Origin: Parvularculaceae bacterium
GTDB lineage: Bacteria; Pseudomonadota; Alphaproteobacteria; Caulobacterales; Parvularculaceae
Assembly (NCBI GenBank): GCA_004213235.1
Contig: SHAI01000164.1
Coordinates: forward strand, 1-5,477
DNA: 5,477 nt
Direction of reading: 5' to 3'
Shown: piece after piece, positions 1-5,477 of the stretch
How positions within the stretch are numbered: the stretch's first letter is position 1
How the letters are laid out: every line of letters begins with the position of its first letter
Made by a program: the position numbers and the translations under genes
Notes under the pieces: generated by a model
The model's database searches: none
The model's input: the letters and a program-made list of their open reading frames with translations, nothing else
What the model was told of the DNA's origin: nothing

Positions 1-53
1 GCACGCGGATCCTGAAAAACGCACCGCAAGGAGACAGTAATAAATATTTCCAG

Positions 54-1007
54 CTATTCCGTGGCGTAATGATCATCAATATTACGAGCTTCCTGTTCAA
101 ATTCTTTATGTTTTTCACGAATATAAAACCAATGTTTCATCGCATCACCTTTTGTGATATTTTTTTTCTTCTCGCCAAGGTATATCTCTAATTCCGCAAG
201 TACATATTTATATTCATCAAGTTTGACTTGGTCCTCCGGTTCCATATATGCGCGCTCTTTGAATGCCTTTTCGAATTTGGAATAAGCTTCCTGAACCCCT
301 TTAAGAACGCCGTGTGCAAGAGGAATATTACTTGGATCTGGAGAGTGAATGCCTAGTCCAATTTTTTTAAATTGATCAGCCATATTCCGATCAAAAATAT
401 CTACTAATAGATCTGTCTCATATTTATCTTTATAAGATTTATATACCTCTTTTAATTTGTCTACTATTATCTCACATTTTTTCTTAACTTCATCCAATTG
501 ACAATGAATGATCTCGTACAAGTCTATATCATAAAATTCTACCTTATCACCGTTACGCAATAGAGTAAAACCTCTTTGAGATAGTGTGTCTCTTGAGATA
601 TAGTTGTAAAATACATGGCCCTTGGGTTTACCACGGTCTTGTTTCGTCGGGTGGCCTATTGCCGCGTTCCGAATCCGACGAACTTTCTCGAGCTCATCGC
701 CGTGGGAATATTCTATGCTAAACGCTTCAGACAGGTGAGAAATAGCGTCTTGTTGAACAATCAAAGCCTGCAATAATCCATAAGCGAGAATGTATTTTAA
801 GCCAATATCTTCAGTATAGTCTGATTCGATATAACTATTAACCGCAATCAATGTATCACCAATTGCATCCAATGAACAGCAAACTTGATGCCAATTATTT
901 GATTTGCTCATAAGTTCCTTTTGGAAAGGTGCACGTTGAATATACTTCCGAACGGCTTTTTCCAAACGACTCATTTCCTCTATTTTGTGTATAATCTGCT
1001 GACTCAT
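54..1007 (-). CDS. Hypothetical protein with HEPN-like R-N-x4-H motif, possible RNase
   Basis: I do not recognise this 317-residue protein as a named family. It looks soluble and mostly helical: there is no signal peptide or membrane segment, and the C-terminal half is rich in Lys and Glu with coiled-coil-like helices (about 165-195 and 235-305). The one informative motif is at residues 108-121, where VRRIRNAAIGHPT contains R113-N114-x4-H119. This fits the R-(N/D/H)-x(3-5)-H signature of HEPN-superfamily RNases, and it follows a long amphipathic helix at about 70-97 (YGLLQALIVQQDAISHLSEAF), as expected for the HEPN helical core. By family knowledge such proteins cleave RNA in toxin-antitoxin, abortive-infection and other defence systems; applying that here is inference. 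The ATG at 1007 has no clear Shine-Dalgarno, only an AT-rich leader. The gene is far more AT-rich than its neighbours, suggesting horizontal transfer. No partner gene is visible, although the window ends 53 bases after its stop. Confidence 0.8.
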   Translation of the reverse strand: MSQQIIHKIEEMSRLEKAVRKYIQRAPFQKELMSKSNNWHQVCCSLDAIGDTLIAVNSYIESDYTEDIGLKYILAYGLLQALIVQQDAISHLSEAFSIEYSHGDELEKVRRIRNAAIGHPTKQDRGKPKGHVFYNYISRDTLSQRGFTLLRNGDKVEFYDIDLYEIIHCQLDEVKKKCEIIVDKLKEVYKSYKDKYETDLLVDIFDRNMADQFKKIGLGIHSPDPSNIPLAHGVLKGVQEAYSKFEKAFKERAYMEPEDQVKLDEYKYVLAELEIYLGEKKKNITKGDAMKHWFYIREKHKEFEQEARNIDDHYATE

Positions 1008-1158
1008 TTGATATACTTATATTTGCGTTTATTAGTTTTTTCAGTTGAACCTAGGCAAAGGAAAGTTGATAATTAACAGGATAGCCTCCGCACCGCTTCT
1101 AAATTCGTCCACTAAGAAGCACCAGACAAACCGAAACTATCTCACGAAACCAATGGCC

Positions 1159-1197
1159 TCAAAAATAGACCGCAACAATCTGCGCCTCCGTATGTCG
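1159..1197 (-). pseudogene. Possible trace of an IS3-family transposase OrfA N-terminus
   Basis: The minus strand reads R-H-T-E-A-Q-I-V-A-V-Y-F and then hits a TGA. The TEAQIVAV core is very like the conserved beginning of IS3-family OrfA proteins, which commonly start with a short basic stretch followed by (F/Y)TEAQIVAVL(K/R)E. A few bases upstream is a GGATCATC-like stretch that could once have served as a leader. Nothing downstream restores a helix-turn-helix transposase frame, so if real it is only a stub. The match is about ten residues and could be chance. Confidence 0.2.
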
Positions 1198-1375
1198 CGC
1201 GGGATGATCCTGCCGACTCGTCGGATATAGTATCCCTCCCTAGCTTGAGGACACCATCCCCGCAGCTTGCACGAGAAAGAATACCGAAAAACGTCTTAGA
1301 GTTATATCGACGCAAGCAACACACCGCATAATAGTGCCACATCTGAAGCACTCGAAGAACTACATCCAAGGATTA

Positions 1376-1421
1376 CAACCAACCGTATAGGGGTTCAGCG
1401 GCGATGTCGCCGACGGGGTTG
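1376..1421. repeat. Nested inverted repeat / potential stem-loop
   Basis: An inner perfect inverted repeat at 1399-1412 (CGGCG, four-base loop ATGT, CGCCG) lies inside an outer pair, CAACC at 1376-1380 and GGTTG at 1417-1421. Near-direct copies of TTACAACC (about 1373-1380) and TAACAACC (about 1432-1439) flank the structure. It lies about 65 bases beyond the 3' end of the tRNA on the tRNA's strand. No T tract follows on either strand, so it does not look like a standard intrinsic terminator. Its role is unknown; a recombination site, an end of a small mobile element, or chance are all possible. Confidence 0.35.
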
Positions 1422-1474
1422 CCACCTTCTGTAACAACCATAAAACATTGTTTATATTGTATTTTTTAGATAAT

Positions 1475-1559
1475 TGGTGCGGTCGAGAAGACTCGAACTT
1501 CCACGGGTTGCCCCACAGCGACCTCAACGCTGCGCGTCTACCAATTCCGCCACGACCGC
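1475..1559 (-). tRNA. tRNA-Leu (anticodon GAG)
   Basis: The minus strand folds as a class II tRNA of 85 nucleotides including an encoded CCA. The 7-bp acceptor stem pairs GCGGTCG with CGACCGC and is followed by discriminator A and CCA (CCA at 1477-1475). The anticodon stem CAGCG/CGCTG encloses the loop TTGAGGT, giving anticodon GAG, which reads leucine codons CUC and CUU. A long variable arm (GGG-CAA-CCC core) and a T arm with GTTCGAGTC are present, as expected for tRNA-Leu. The GGIGRRAALRSLWGNPWKFESSRPH peptide obtained by translating this strand is the familiar artefact of a leucine tRNA gene. The gene is divergent from lipB. Its 3' end marks a shift from GC-richer to AT-rich DNA, and tRNA 3' ends are common integration sites. 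I see no T-rich terminator directly after it. Confidence 0.97.
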
Positions 1560-1590
1560 ACTTTTTTCGCGTGCTTTGACGCGAGCGCGC

Positions 1591-1619
1591 GACATAGCAA
1601 AAGAAATCGCCGCACTCAA
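1591..1619 (-). promoter_or_regulatory. Candidate sigma-70-type promoter for the tRNA
   Basis: On the minus strand TTGAGT (1619-1614) and TATGTC (1596-1591) are separated by exactly 17 bases and followed by a GC-rich GCGCGC discriminator. This resembles stable-RNA promoters under stringent control. It would start transcription roughly 20-30 bases before the mature tRNA 5' end at 1559. The -10 match is mediocre (three of six), so this is a position-based suggestion only. Confidence 0.35.
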
Positions 1620-1683
1620 CCATGCATCACGCAAATTCGCAGTGAAATGTGGGGGCGACAAGGCGCGCCATAATGGCTATCCC

Positions 1684-2394
1684 ATGGGGATGAACGAGCA
1701 AGATCTCCACAGCACCCGCGCCCCGGCGACGTGGGTCGTCGCTCAAGACCGGGTTGACTATGAAGACGCCGTTGCGGCGATGCACGCGCGCGTTGCAGCA
1801 ATCTATGACGGCACCGCATCAGAGTGCGTCTGGCTTTTAGAGCATCCGCCGCTGTTTACCGCAGGCGTCAGCGCCAAGCCGAATGATTTGCGCGCGCCAG
1901 ACATGTTTCCGGTTTATAAAAGCGAGCGTGGCGGGGAATATACCTATCACGGGCCCGGTCAACGGGTTGCCTATCTGATGCTTGATCTACGCACGCGCGG
2001 GCGGGATTTACGGGCCTTTGTTCGCGACGTAGAGCAATGGGTCATCGACACCCTGGCGGCTTTTAACGTGAAAGGTGAACGCCGGGAGGGCCGGGTTGGC
2101 GTTTGGGTGGATCGCACCCGGCCGGGCGGCCCGTTAAGAGAAGACAAGATCGCAGCCATCGGGATCCGTGTGCGCCGATGGGTCAGTTTTCACGGCGTCT
2201 CGATTAATGTCGAGCCAGAGCTCGACCATTTTGGCGGGATCGTACCGTGCGGCATCAGCGACCAGGGCCTTGGCGTGACGAGCCTTGTTGATCTTGGCTT
2301 GCCCATCACCATGGATGATTTCGACATGGCGATGTTAGACGCCTATCACAAGATATTCGGCCCAACCGTGCCGACCAGCGCACACCGCCCTTAA
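1684..2394 (+). CDS. lipB: Octanoyltransferase LipB
   Basis: LipB transfers the octanoyl group from octanoyl-ACP to lipoyl-domain lysines of E2 and GcvH proteins, the first step of cytoplasmic lipoate synthesis before LipA. From the start chosen here the product has 236 residues, normal for the family (E. coli about 213). The sequence shows LEHPP at 52-56, RGGEYTYHGPGQ at 82-93, the catalytic lysine K155 in KIAAIGIRVRRW, the SFHGVSINV strand (168-176), and the acyl-accepting cysteine C189 in IVPCGISDQGLGVTS. All key residues are present. The open frame runs upstream to 1474, but that part is antisense to the tRNA and cannot be LipB. I chose ATG 1684; ATG 1690, two codons later, is equally possible. 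Neither has a Shine-Dalgarno, so translation may be leaderless or weak. The gene is divergent from the tRNA and followed after 110 bases by the EF-hand gene. LipA is not in the window. Confidence 0.95.
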   Translation: MGMNEQDLHSTRAPATWVVAQDRVDYEDAVAAMHARVAAIYDGTASECVWLLEHPPLFTAGVSAKPNDLRAPDMFPVYKSERGGEYTYHGPGQRVAYLMLDLRTRGRDLRAFVRDVEQWVIDTLAAFNVKGERREGRVGVWVDRTRPGGPLREDKIAAIGIRVRRWVSFHGVSINVEPELDHFGGIVPCGISDQGLGVTSLVDLGLPITMDDFDMAMLDAYHKIFGPTVPTSAHRP

Positions 2395-2504
2395 ACCGCC
2401 GCACCCCTTTGCCAAACCTTTGTCTCATTTTACGGATATTGTGGTATCGTCATGGCCCGTGGCAACGGCCGAGCATAATGCTTTGATGAAGCTGAGGATA
2501 CACA

Positions 2505-3212
2505 ATGAAAAGATCGCTATCTGTTTCCATGATGCTGGCAGTTATGAGTTTTCCCGCGCTCGCAACAGAAAATGACACGAACAAAGCCGAAACGCCCGCC
2601 GCATCACAAACAGCATCCAGCGATGAGATGGCGGCCGACCTGAATGCGCAACAGAGCATCCGCCAGACATTTACCGTCACCAGAACGCTCAATGGATCCG
2701 TTGTGGAGACAGCGCGCCGAGAGGTCACGCCGGGCAGGCAAAATGCCCTTCGCCCGACCGAGGCGGGGCAATCCCTCGCAGAGGCTGTCCGCGCATCTTT
2801 TGATCGGGAACTCCTGACACGAACAGAAGCCTATGATGAAGCCAAACTCGACTTCGCGCTTGGCGATGTAAATCTGGACAAGATGATTGATGCAGAAGAA
2901 TTTATACGCCTTGCGGGATTACTTCGTATAGAGTTCGAGGAAAACAACTATCTCGATCCGGGGACTGGTACTTCTCTTCGCGGGGATGGTACGCCGCTCA
3001 AGGCTCAAAGCGCGCCAGTGTTTGAAAGGCGCGATTCACGCGCATATTTCCAGTCACTGACCGGTCCGGCTGCCACCACGCTGGATGAGCGAGGGTTCGT
3101 TCTGGGGTTCTTGCGGGAATTTGATCTCGCCGACGCCAACGCCGATGGCCTGCTATCGGGCAATGAGTTACACGCATTTCGCACATCGCTCAGAAATTGG
3201 TCCGGCGAATAA
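2505..3212 (+). CDS. Exported EF-hand calcium-binding protein
   Basis: This 235-residue protein starts with a Sec-type signal peptide (MKRSLSVSMMLAVMSFPALA, likely cleaved after A20), so it is probably periplasmic or secreted. A polar, Ala/Thr-rich segment follows (about 21-50). Two canonical 12-residue EF-hand loops are visible: D121-x-N123-x-D125-x-M-I-D129-x-x-E132, and D210-x-N212-x-D214-G-x-L-S218-x-x-E221. Both have acidic or polar ligands at positions 1, 3, 5, 9 and a Glu at 12, with helix-like flanks (AEEFIRLAGLLR, NELHAFRTSLR). The loops are about 89 residues apart, so this is not a compact paired EF-hand as in calmodulin unless the intervening region loops out. Calcium binding is well supported; the function is unknown. 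The ATG at 2505 has a good GAGGA six bases upstream (2494-2498). It may be a single-gene unit converging on the ATP12 gene. Confidence 0.9.
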   Translation: MKRSLSVSMMLAVMSFPALATENDTNKAETPAASQTASSDEMAADLNAQQSIRQTFTVTRTLNGSVVETARREVTPGRQNALRPTEAGQSLAEAVRASFDRELLTRTEAYDEAKLDFALGDVNLDKMIDAEEFIRLAGLLRIEFEENNYLDPGTGTSLRGDGTPLKAQSAPVFERRDSRAYFQSLTGPAATTLDERGFVLGFLREFDLADANADGLLSGNELHAFRTSLRNWSGE

Positions 3213-3248
3213 AAATAAACGCTTTGCGGATCAATGTATTGAAAGGTC

Positions 3249-3971
3249 TTATTCAACTTTCGATAGGGCCAAAAAACCGATCGCCGCGTCATAATCTGTT
3301 CGCTGCCGATTTACACGTTCTGCGGCCTCAGCGTCATGCCCCCATGCCTCAATCTGAAATTCTTCGTCCACGCGGCTCAGTGCGAAAGCATCACTAGGCG
3401 TAATATCTTCTGTGTAAACACAAATGGCCAATCCGGCCGAACCCAAAATTTCCGTTATGATCCGAAGCGGCAACAGCGCCATACAATCAATATCGGCGAG
3501 AAGTGCCAAGGCATGATCGACTGTCTGCTGGGGTTGAGCAATATGAGAAATCCCGTTTGTCACTTCCAATATCACACCGCGCGCGGCAAGCATCGCCAGT
3601 GGAGGATCCCATTTCTCGGTCTGAAGCGCGACAAGTTTCGCCGGTGCATCCACACGATAACAAAGAAGATCGGCATTCAGGTAATCAAGAATGCGCGCAC
3701 GCCAGATCTCCTGTTCTTTTTCGCCAAGATCAATGATCGTTGATAACAGGCCTGTATATGGCATATTGGCAAGATTGATTTTTTCACCCTGATCATTCCA
3801 TTCCTGAGCAAGCTTATTGGCTAGCGATTTTTTCTGTGTACCAAGGATATTTCCCGCACGGGTGCGTGCAAGGCGACCATCCAGCTCCAGAGCATAGATA
3901 TCATTCGAACAGCTTATATCCGCGCGTTTATAAAAACGATCCATCCCTGCCCCCTGCCCCGACGCTGTCAT
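3249..3971 (-). CDS. ATP12-family F1-ATPase assembly chaperone
   Basis: ATP12 proteins bind the F1 alpha subunit and prevent its aggregation before the F1 hexamer forms; the family occurs in mitochondria and alphaproteobacteria. The 240-residue product has the family's landmarks: ALELDGRLARTRAGN (27-41), LAQEWNDQGEKI (54-65), NMPYT (69-73), NADLLCYRVDAP (99-110), the WDP motif (121-123), a QP pair (146-147), and the acidic C-terminal block DEEFQIEAWGHDAEA (202-216). The frame is open twelve codons further upstream, but ATG 3971 is preferred: it has GAGG at 3980-3977, five bases away, and forms an ATGA overlap with the stop of the pseudouridine synthase gene. A second ATG at 3944, after a G-rich GGGGGCAGGG, could also be used, since many homologues begin near the RFYK segment. 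It is the last visible gene of the operon and converges on the EF-hand gene. No strong terminator separates them. Confidence 0.93.
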   Translation of the reverse strand: MTASGQGAGMDRFYKRADISCSNDIYALELDGRLARTRAGNILGTQKKSLANKLAQEWNDQGEKINLANMPYTGLLSTIIDLGEKEQEIWRARILDYLNADLLCYRVDAPAKLVALQTEKWDPPLAMLAARGVILEVTNGISHIAQPQQTVDHALALLADIDCMALLPLRIITEILGSAGLAICVYTEDITPSDAFALSRVDEEFQIEAWGHDAEAAERVNRQRTDYDAAIGFLALSKVE

Positions 3972-5029
3972 CTTTTCCTCGCCTTCACATCTAACAAGTC
4001 TGGCCACGACACTTCTGCAGATTGATCAAATGCGAAAAATTTCCAGGTCTGCTTCATATGCCCTTCCAATGGCGCGACTAACGTTTCTACACGGCCCGTG
4101 CGCGGATGAGGAAAACGCATGGAGCGACAATGCAAATGGAGCCCGCGCGCAACGCCGTGAATTTTCGCCGCGGCACCGCCATATTTGCCGTCCCCCACAA
4201 TAGGGGCATCAATCATCGCACAATGAACGCGCAATTGATGGGTCCGGCCAGTTCTCGGGCGCAGCGCTAAAAAAGCGACGCCGTCACCTGCCGCGTCGAT
4301 AAGCTGAAAATCGGTAATTGCTTTCTTGGAACCCGCGCGATCATCCTGCGCCATTCGCTCATGCCCATCGGCAGATGATTGCTTTGACAGGGGGGCATCA
4401 ATCGTGCCCTCGCGCGGGCGCGGCGTTGCTGTGGTAAGGGCCCAGTAGGTTTTGTCTACTTCATGGCGCTGAAAAGCACCGCCCAGTTTCGCCGCCGCTA
4501 TCCGGCTTTTCGCGAGTAACAAGACGCCACTTGTATCCCGGTCTAAACGGTGAACAAGGCGCGGGCGCTCACCATTTTTTTCCATGGATGCCAGCATGCC
4601 ATCAATGTGCCGGGTCGTGTTCGTCCCCCCCTGCACAGCGATGCCCGCCGGCTTATTCAGCACCATAATGTCATCATCTTCAAAAATAATCAGATTAGAG
4701 ATAAAAGCCGCATTCGCTTTCTGGTCGCGCCGTTCATCAAATTTGGGACGACGCGTTGCCGGGGCGTGTTCATCTGACCCGCCTGGCACATCGGGTGGCA
4801 CATCGGGTGGCACATCAGGTGGCACCCTGATCTCATCGCCAGCGCTGACGCGAAAGTTCGCCTTAACGCGGCTACCGGCCACGCGAATCTGGCCCTTGCG
4901 AAGCATTTTTTCCAACGCGCCATGCCCCAATGCCGGGTAATGGGACCGAAACCAGCGATCCAGCCGCAGACCATCATCGCGCGCGTCAACAATGCGCATG
5001 GTCACACCCGATGAAGCCGCCCGGGTCAT
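3968..5029 (-). CDS. rluC: RluC/RluD-family large-subunit pseudouridine synthase
   Basis: The enzyme isomerises specific uridines of 23S rRNA to pseudouridine. The 353-residue protein has an N-terminal S4 RNA-binding domain (about 21-70, LRLDRWFRSHYPALGHGALEKMLR...GQIRV), a variable linker, and the RluA-type catalytic domain. Motif II HRLDRDTSG (160-168) carries the catalytic aspartate D163, K193-x-Y195 is present, and motif III RPRTGRTHQLRVH lies at 257-269. The RluC symbol follows the usual naming of alphaproteobacterial members; the exact target uridines cannot be read from sequence. The linker holds three consecutive PPDV units (70-81) made by a 12-base tandem repeat. The ATG at 5029 overlaps the crcB stop as ATGA, favouring this start although its Shine-Dalgarno is weak. 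M11 (4999), just before RIVDARDDGLRLDRW, is the alternative. The stop overlaps the ATP12 start by four bases. Confidence 0.93.
   Translation of the reverse strand: MTRAASSGVTMRIVDARDDGLRLDRWFRSHYPALGHGALEKMLRKGQIRVAGSRVKANFRVSAGDEIRVPPDVPPDVPPDVPGGSDEHAPATRRPKFDERRDQKANAAFISNLIIFEDDDIMVLNKPAGIAVQGGTNTTRHIDGMLASMEKNGERPRLVHRLDRDTSGVLLLAKSRIAAAKLGGAFQRHEVDKTYWALTTATPRPREGTIDAPLSKQSSADGHERMAQDDRAGSKKAITDFQLIDAAGDGVAFLALRPRTGRTHQLRVHCAMIDAPIVGDGKYGGAAAKIHGVARGLHLHCRSMRFPHPRTGRVETLVAPLEGHMKQTWKFFAFDQSAEVSWPDLLDVKARKR
3975..3980 (-). promoter_or_regulatory. Ribosome binding site deciding the ATP12 start
   Basis: GAGGAA on the minus strand, within the last codons of the pseudouridine synthase gene, lies just ahead of ATG 3971. 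It supports this start over the frame's earlier ATG at 4007 and fits coupled re-initiation at the ATGA overlap. Confidence 0.6.
4785..4825. repeat. 12-base tandem repeat inside the pseudouridine synthase gene
   Basis: Three consecutive units of GGCACATCGGGT (4785-4796, 4797-4808, and 4809-4820 with one G-to-A change) are followed by a partial fourth (GGCAC, 4821-4825). On the coding strand each unit encodes Pro-Pro-Asp-Val in the linker between the S4 and catalytic domains. The unit length is a multiple of three, so gain or loss of copies keeps the frame. The near-identity of the units suggests recent slippage. Confidence 0.95.
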
Positions 5030-5412
5030 GATAATGACCGCCCGACAACGATCCCGAGCAATAATGCACCGATAGCACCAATAACCGATGCCAGTAGATA
5101 AATGACGCTGGATATTTCTATCCGCTCACGTACCAAGTTCACAATATCAAGAGAAAAAGTTGAAAAGGTTGTAAACGCCCCCAGGACCCCCACGCCCAGG
5201 AACAGACGGAAAAGCTCCGCCCCTTGGCGCTGTGACAGCCATTGCACCAATAGCCCCATAAAAAACGAGCCGACAACATTGACGATCAACGTCCCTGCCG
5301 GAAAGCCGTGGCCAAAGAATATGTCGGCGACACGTCCGACACCATAACGCGCCATCGCACCGATTGACCCGCCGACGCCAACGGCGGCGAATAACTTCAA
5401 TTCATCGATCAC
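5026..5412 (-). CDS. crcB: Fluoride channel CrcB/Fluc
   Basis: CrcB (Fluc) proteins are small dual-topology dimeric channels in the inner membrane that let fluoride leave the cell. The 128-residue product has four hydrophobic segments (about 5-28, 38-60, 68-92, 103-125) and all family signatures: GGSIGAMARYG (14-24), GTLIVNVVGSFFMG (40-53) with the pore asparagine N45, and GVLGAFTTFSTFS (75-87) with the two phenylalanines F83 and F86 that form the fluoride pathway. The length is typical. The start is GTG at 5412, supported by AGAGGG nine bases upstream; the nearby ATG is out of frame. The stop overlaps the start of the pseudouridine synthase gene as ATGA. There is a single crcB gene here, consistent with a homodimer. 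No fluoride riboswitch is visible, but only 65 bases upstream are in the window. Confidence 0.96.
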   Translation of the reverse strand: MIDELKLFAAVGVGGSIGAMARYGVGRVADIFFGHGFPAGTLIVNVVGSFFMGLLVQWLSQRQGAELFRLFLGVGVLGAFTTFSTFSLDIVNLVRERIEISSVIYLLASVIGAIGALLLGIVVGRSLS

Positions 5413-5477
5413 GATTGATTGCCCTCTTTTTCCCGGCCAACCGGTCCAGGAGCCGGTCGCCCGGCGCGATCGGCCCA
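5402..5477 (-). CDS. 3' end of an unidentified upstream gene
   Basis: One minus-strand frame is open from the window edge to a TGA at 5404-5402 and would encode GPIAPGDRLLDRLAGKKRA plus five residues (INRDR). Its codons mostly end in G or C, like the neighbouring genes, which makes it the most gene-like of the three frames. It would overlap the crcB start by 11 bases, in keeping with the tight packing of this operon. A second frame, ending TGA at 5411-5409 inside the crcB GTG, is less codon-like. The visible 24 residues are too few to name a family. Confidence 0.4.
   Translation of the reverse strand, partial: GPIAPGDRLLDRLAGKKRAINRDR
5422..5427 (-). promoter_or_regulatory. Ribosome binding site deciding the crcB GTG start
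   Basis: The minus strand reads AGAGGG here, nine bases before GTG 5412. This is the only good Shine-Dalgarno near the first conserved CrcB residues and supports the GTG start over any later codon. Confidence 0.6.

Larger units (their letters stand above)
1008..1474. other. Gene-poor spacer between the AT-rich gene and the tRNA
   Basis: I see no convincing gene in these 467 bases. The open frames here are short, lack ribosome binding sites, and one of them runs into the antisense of the tRNA, so I regard them as chance. Composition shifts from AT-rich beside the 317-residue gene to mixed in the middle and back to AT-rich next to the tRNA 3' end (1441-1474). Two weak structures are listed separately: a nested inverted repeat at 1376-1421 and a peptide trace resembling IS3-family OrfA at 1159-1197. 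The stretch reads like decayed or junction DNA between an inserted segment and the tRNA. Confidence 0.5.

Noticed and set aside
1..53. Copy of the tRNA 3' end as an attachment site, or a terminator after the AT-rich gene
   Set aside because: The GCACCGCA-like bases match only a few positions of the tRNA acceptor end and lack the T-arm sequence, and no stable hairpin with a T tract is present.
1045..1230. A 61-codon plus-strand open frame with TTG start in the spacer
   Set aside because: It has no ribosome binding site or recognisable motif, and its composition looks random. It also overlaps the antisense IS-like trace. Probably chance.
1360..1623. An 87-codon minus-strand open frame across the tRNA
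   Set aside because: Its middle is the well-known false peptide produced by translating a tRNA-Leu gene; it is not a protein gene.
2400..2504. Promoter and hairpin in front of the EF-hand gene (TTGTCT...GTATCG; GGCCCGT/ACGGCC)
   Set aside because: The -35/-10 matches and spacing are poor, and the hairpin has a bulge and no T tract. A promoter is expected here, but I cannot place it.
3208..3236. Possible terminator at the operon end: CGC-AAA-GCG followed by a T-rich stretch on the minus strand
   Set aside because: The stem is only three base pairs, too weak to call an intrinsic terminator despite the T-rich tail.
4584..4992. Long open frames on both strands over the 12-base repeat (for example a GGTSGGTSGG-type peptide)
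   Set aside because: These are other-frame readings of the pseudouridine synthase gene, whose own frame carries all catalytic motifs.
5413..5477. Fluoride riboswitch in front of crcB
   Set aside because: The visible 65 bases look protein-coding up to crcB and show no riboswitch-like structure. Any such element would be upstream of the operon, outside the window.

Overview
The window looks like chromosomal DNA of an alphaproteobacterium, with a short stretch of probably acquired DNA at its left end. The alphaproteobacterial assignment is inference. It rests on an ATP12-type F1-ATPase chaperone gene (a family found in mitochondria and alphaproteobacteria), its coupling to an RluC-type pseudouridine synthase gene and crcB, and a LipB with the usual KIAAIG / RRW motifs. 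The genes right of about position 1475 are moderately GC-rich; one sampled 60-base line in lipB counts 65% GC. A sampled 60-base line of the leftmost gene counts only 35%.

Layout. Positions 54-1007 (minus strand) encode an AT-rich 317-residue protein of unknown function with a HEPN-like R-N-x4-H motif, so it may be a solitary HEPN-type RNase. Positions 1008-1474 hold no convincing gene, only a nested inverted repeat and a very short peptide trace resembling the start of an IS3-family OrfA. Positions 1475-1559 (minus strand) are a complete tRNA-Leu(GAG) with encoded CCA. Its 3' end faces the AT-rich gene, the usual geometry of a tRNA-anchored insertion. Divergent from the tRNA, on the plus strand, lie lipB (lipoate biosynthesis) and a gene for a small exported EF-hand protein.

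The right half is a compact minus-strand operon read from right to left: the 3' end of an unidentified gene, crcB (fluoride channel, GTG start), an RluC/RluD-family pseudouridine synthase, and an ATP12-type chaperone. The crcB/pseudouridine synthase and synthase/ATP12 junctions are both 4-base ATGA stop/start overlaps, so these genes are probably translationally coupled. The operon converges on the EF-hand gene with only 36 bases between the stop codons.

The most interesting part is the AT-rich HEPN-like gene beside the tRNA. It could be a lone defence or toxin-type gene at an integration hotspot, but no integrase, partner gene or duplicated attachment site is visible in the window. The rest is ordinary housekeeping DNA with some local oddities, chiefly a 12-base tandem repeat inside the pseudouridine synthase gene.
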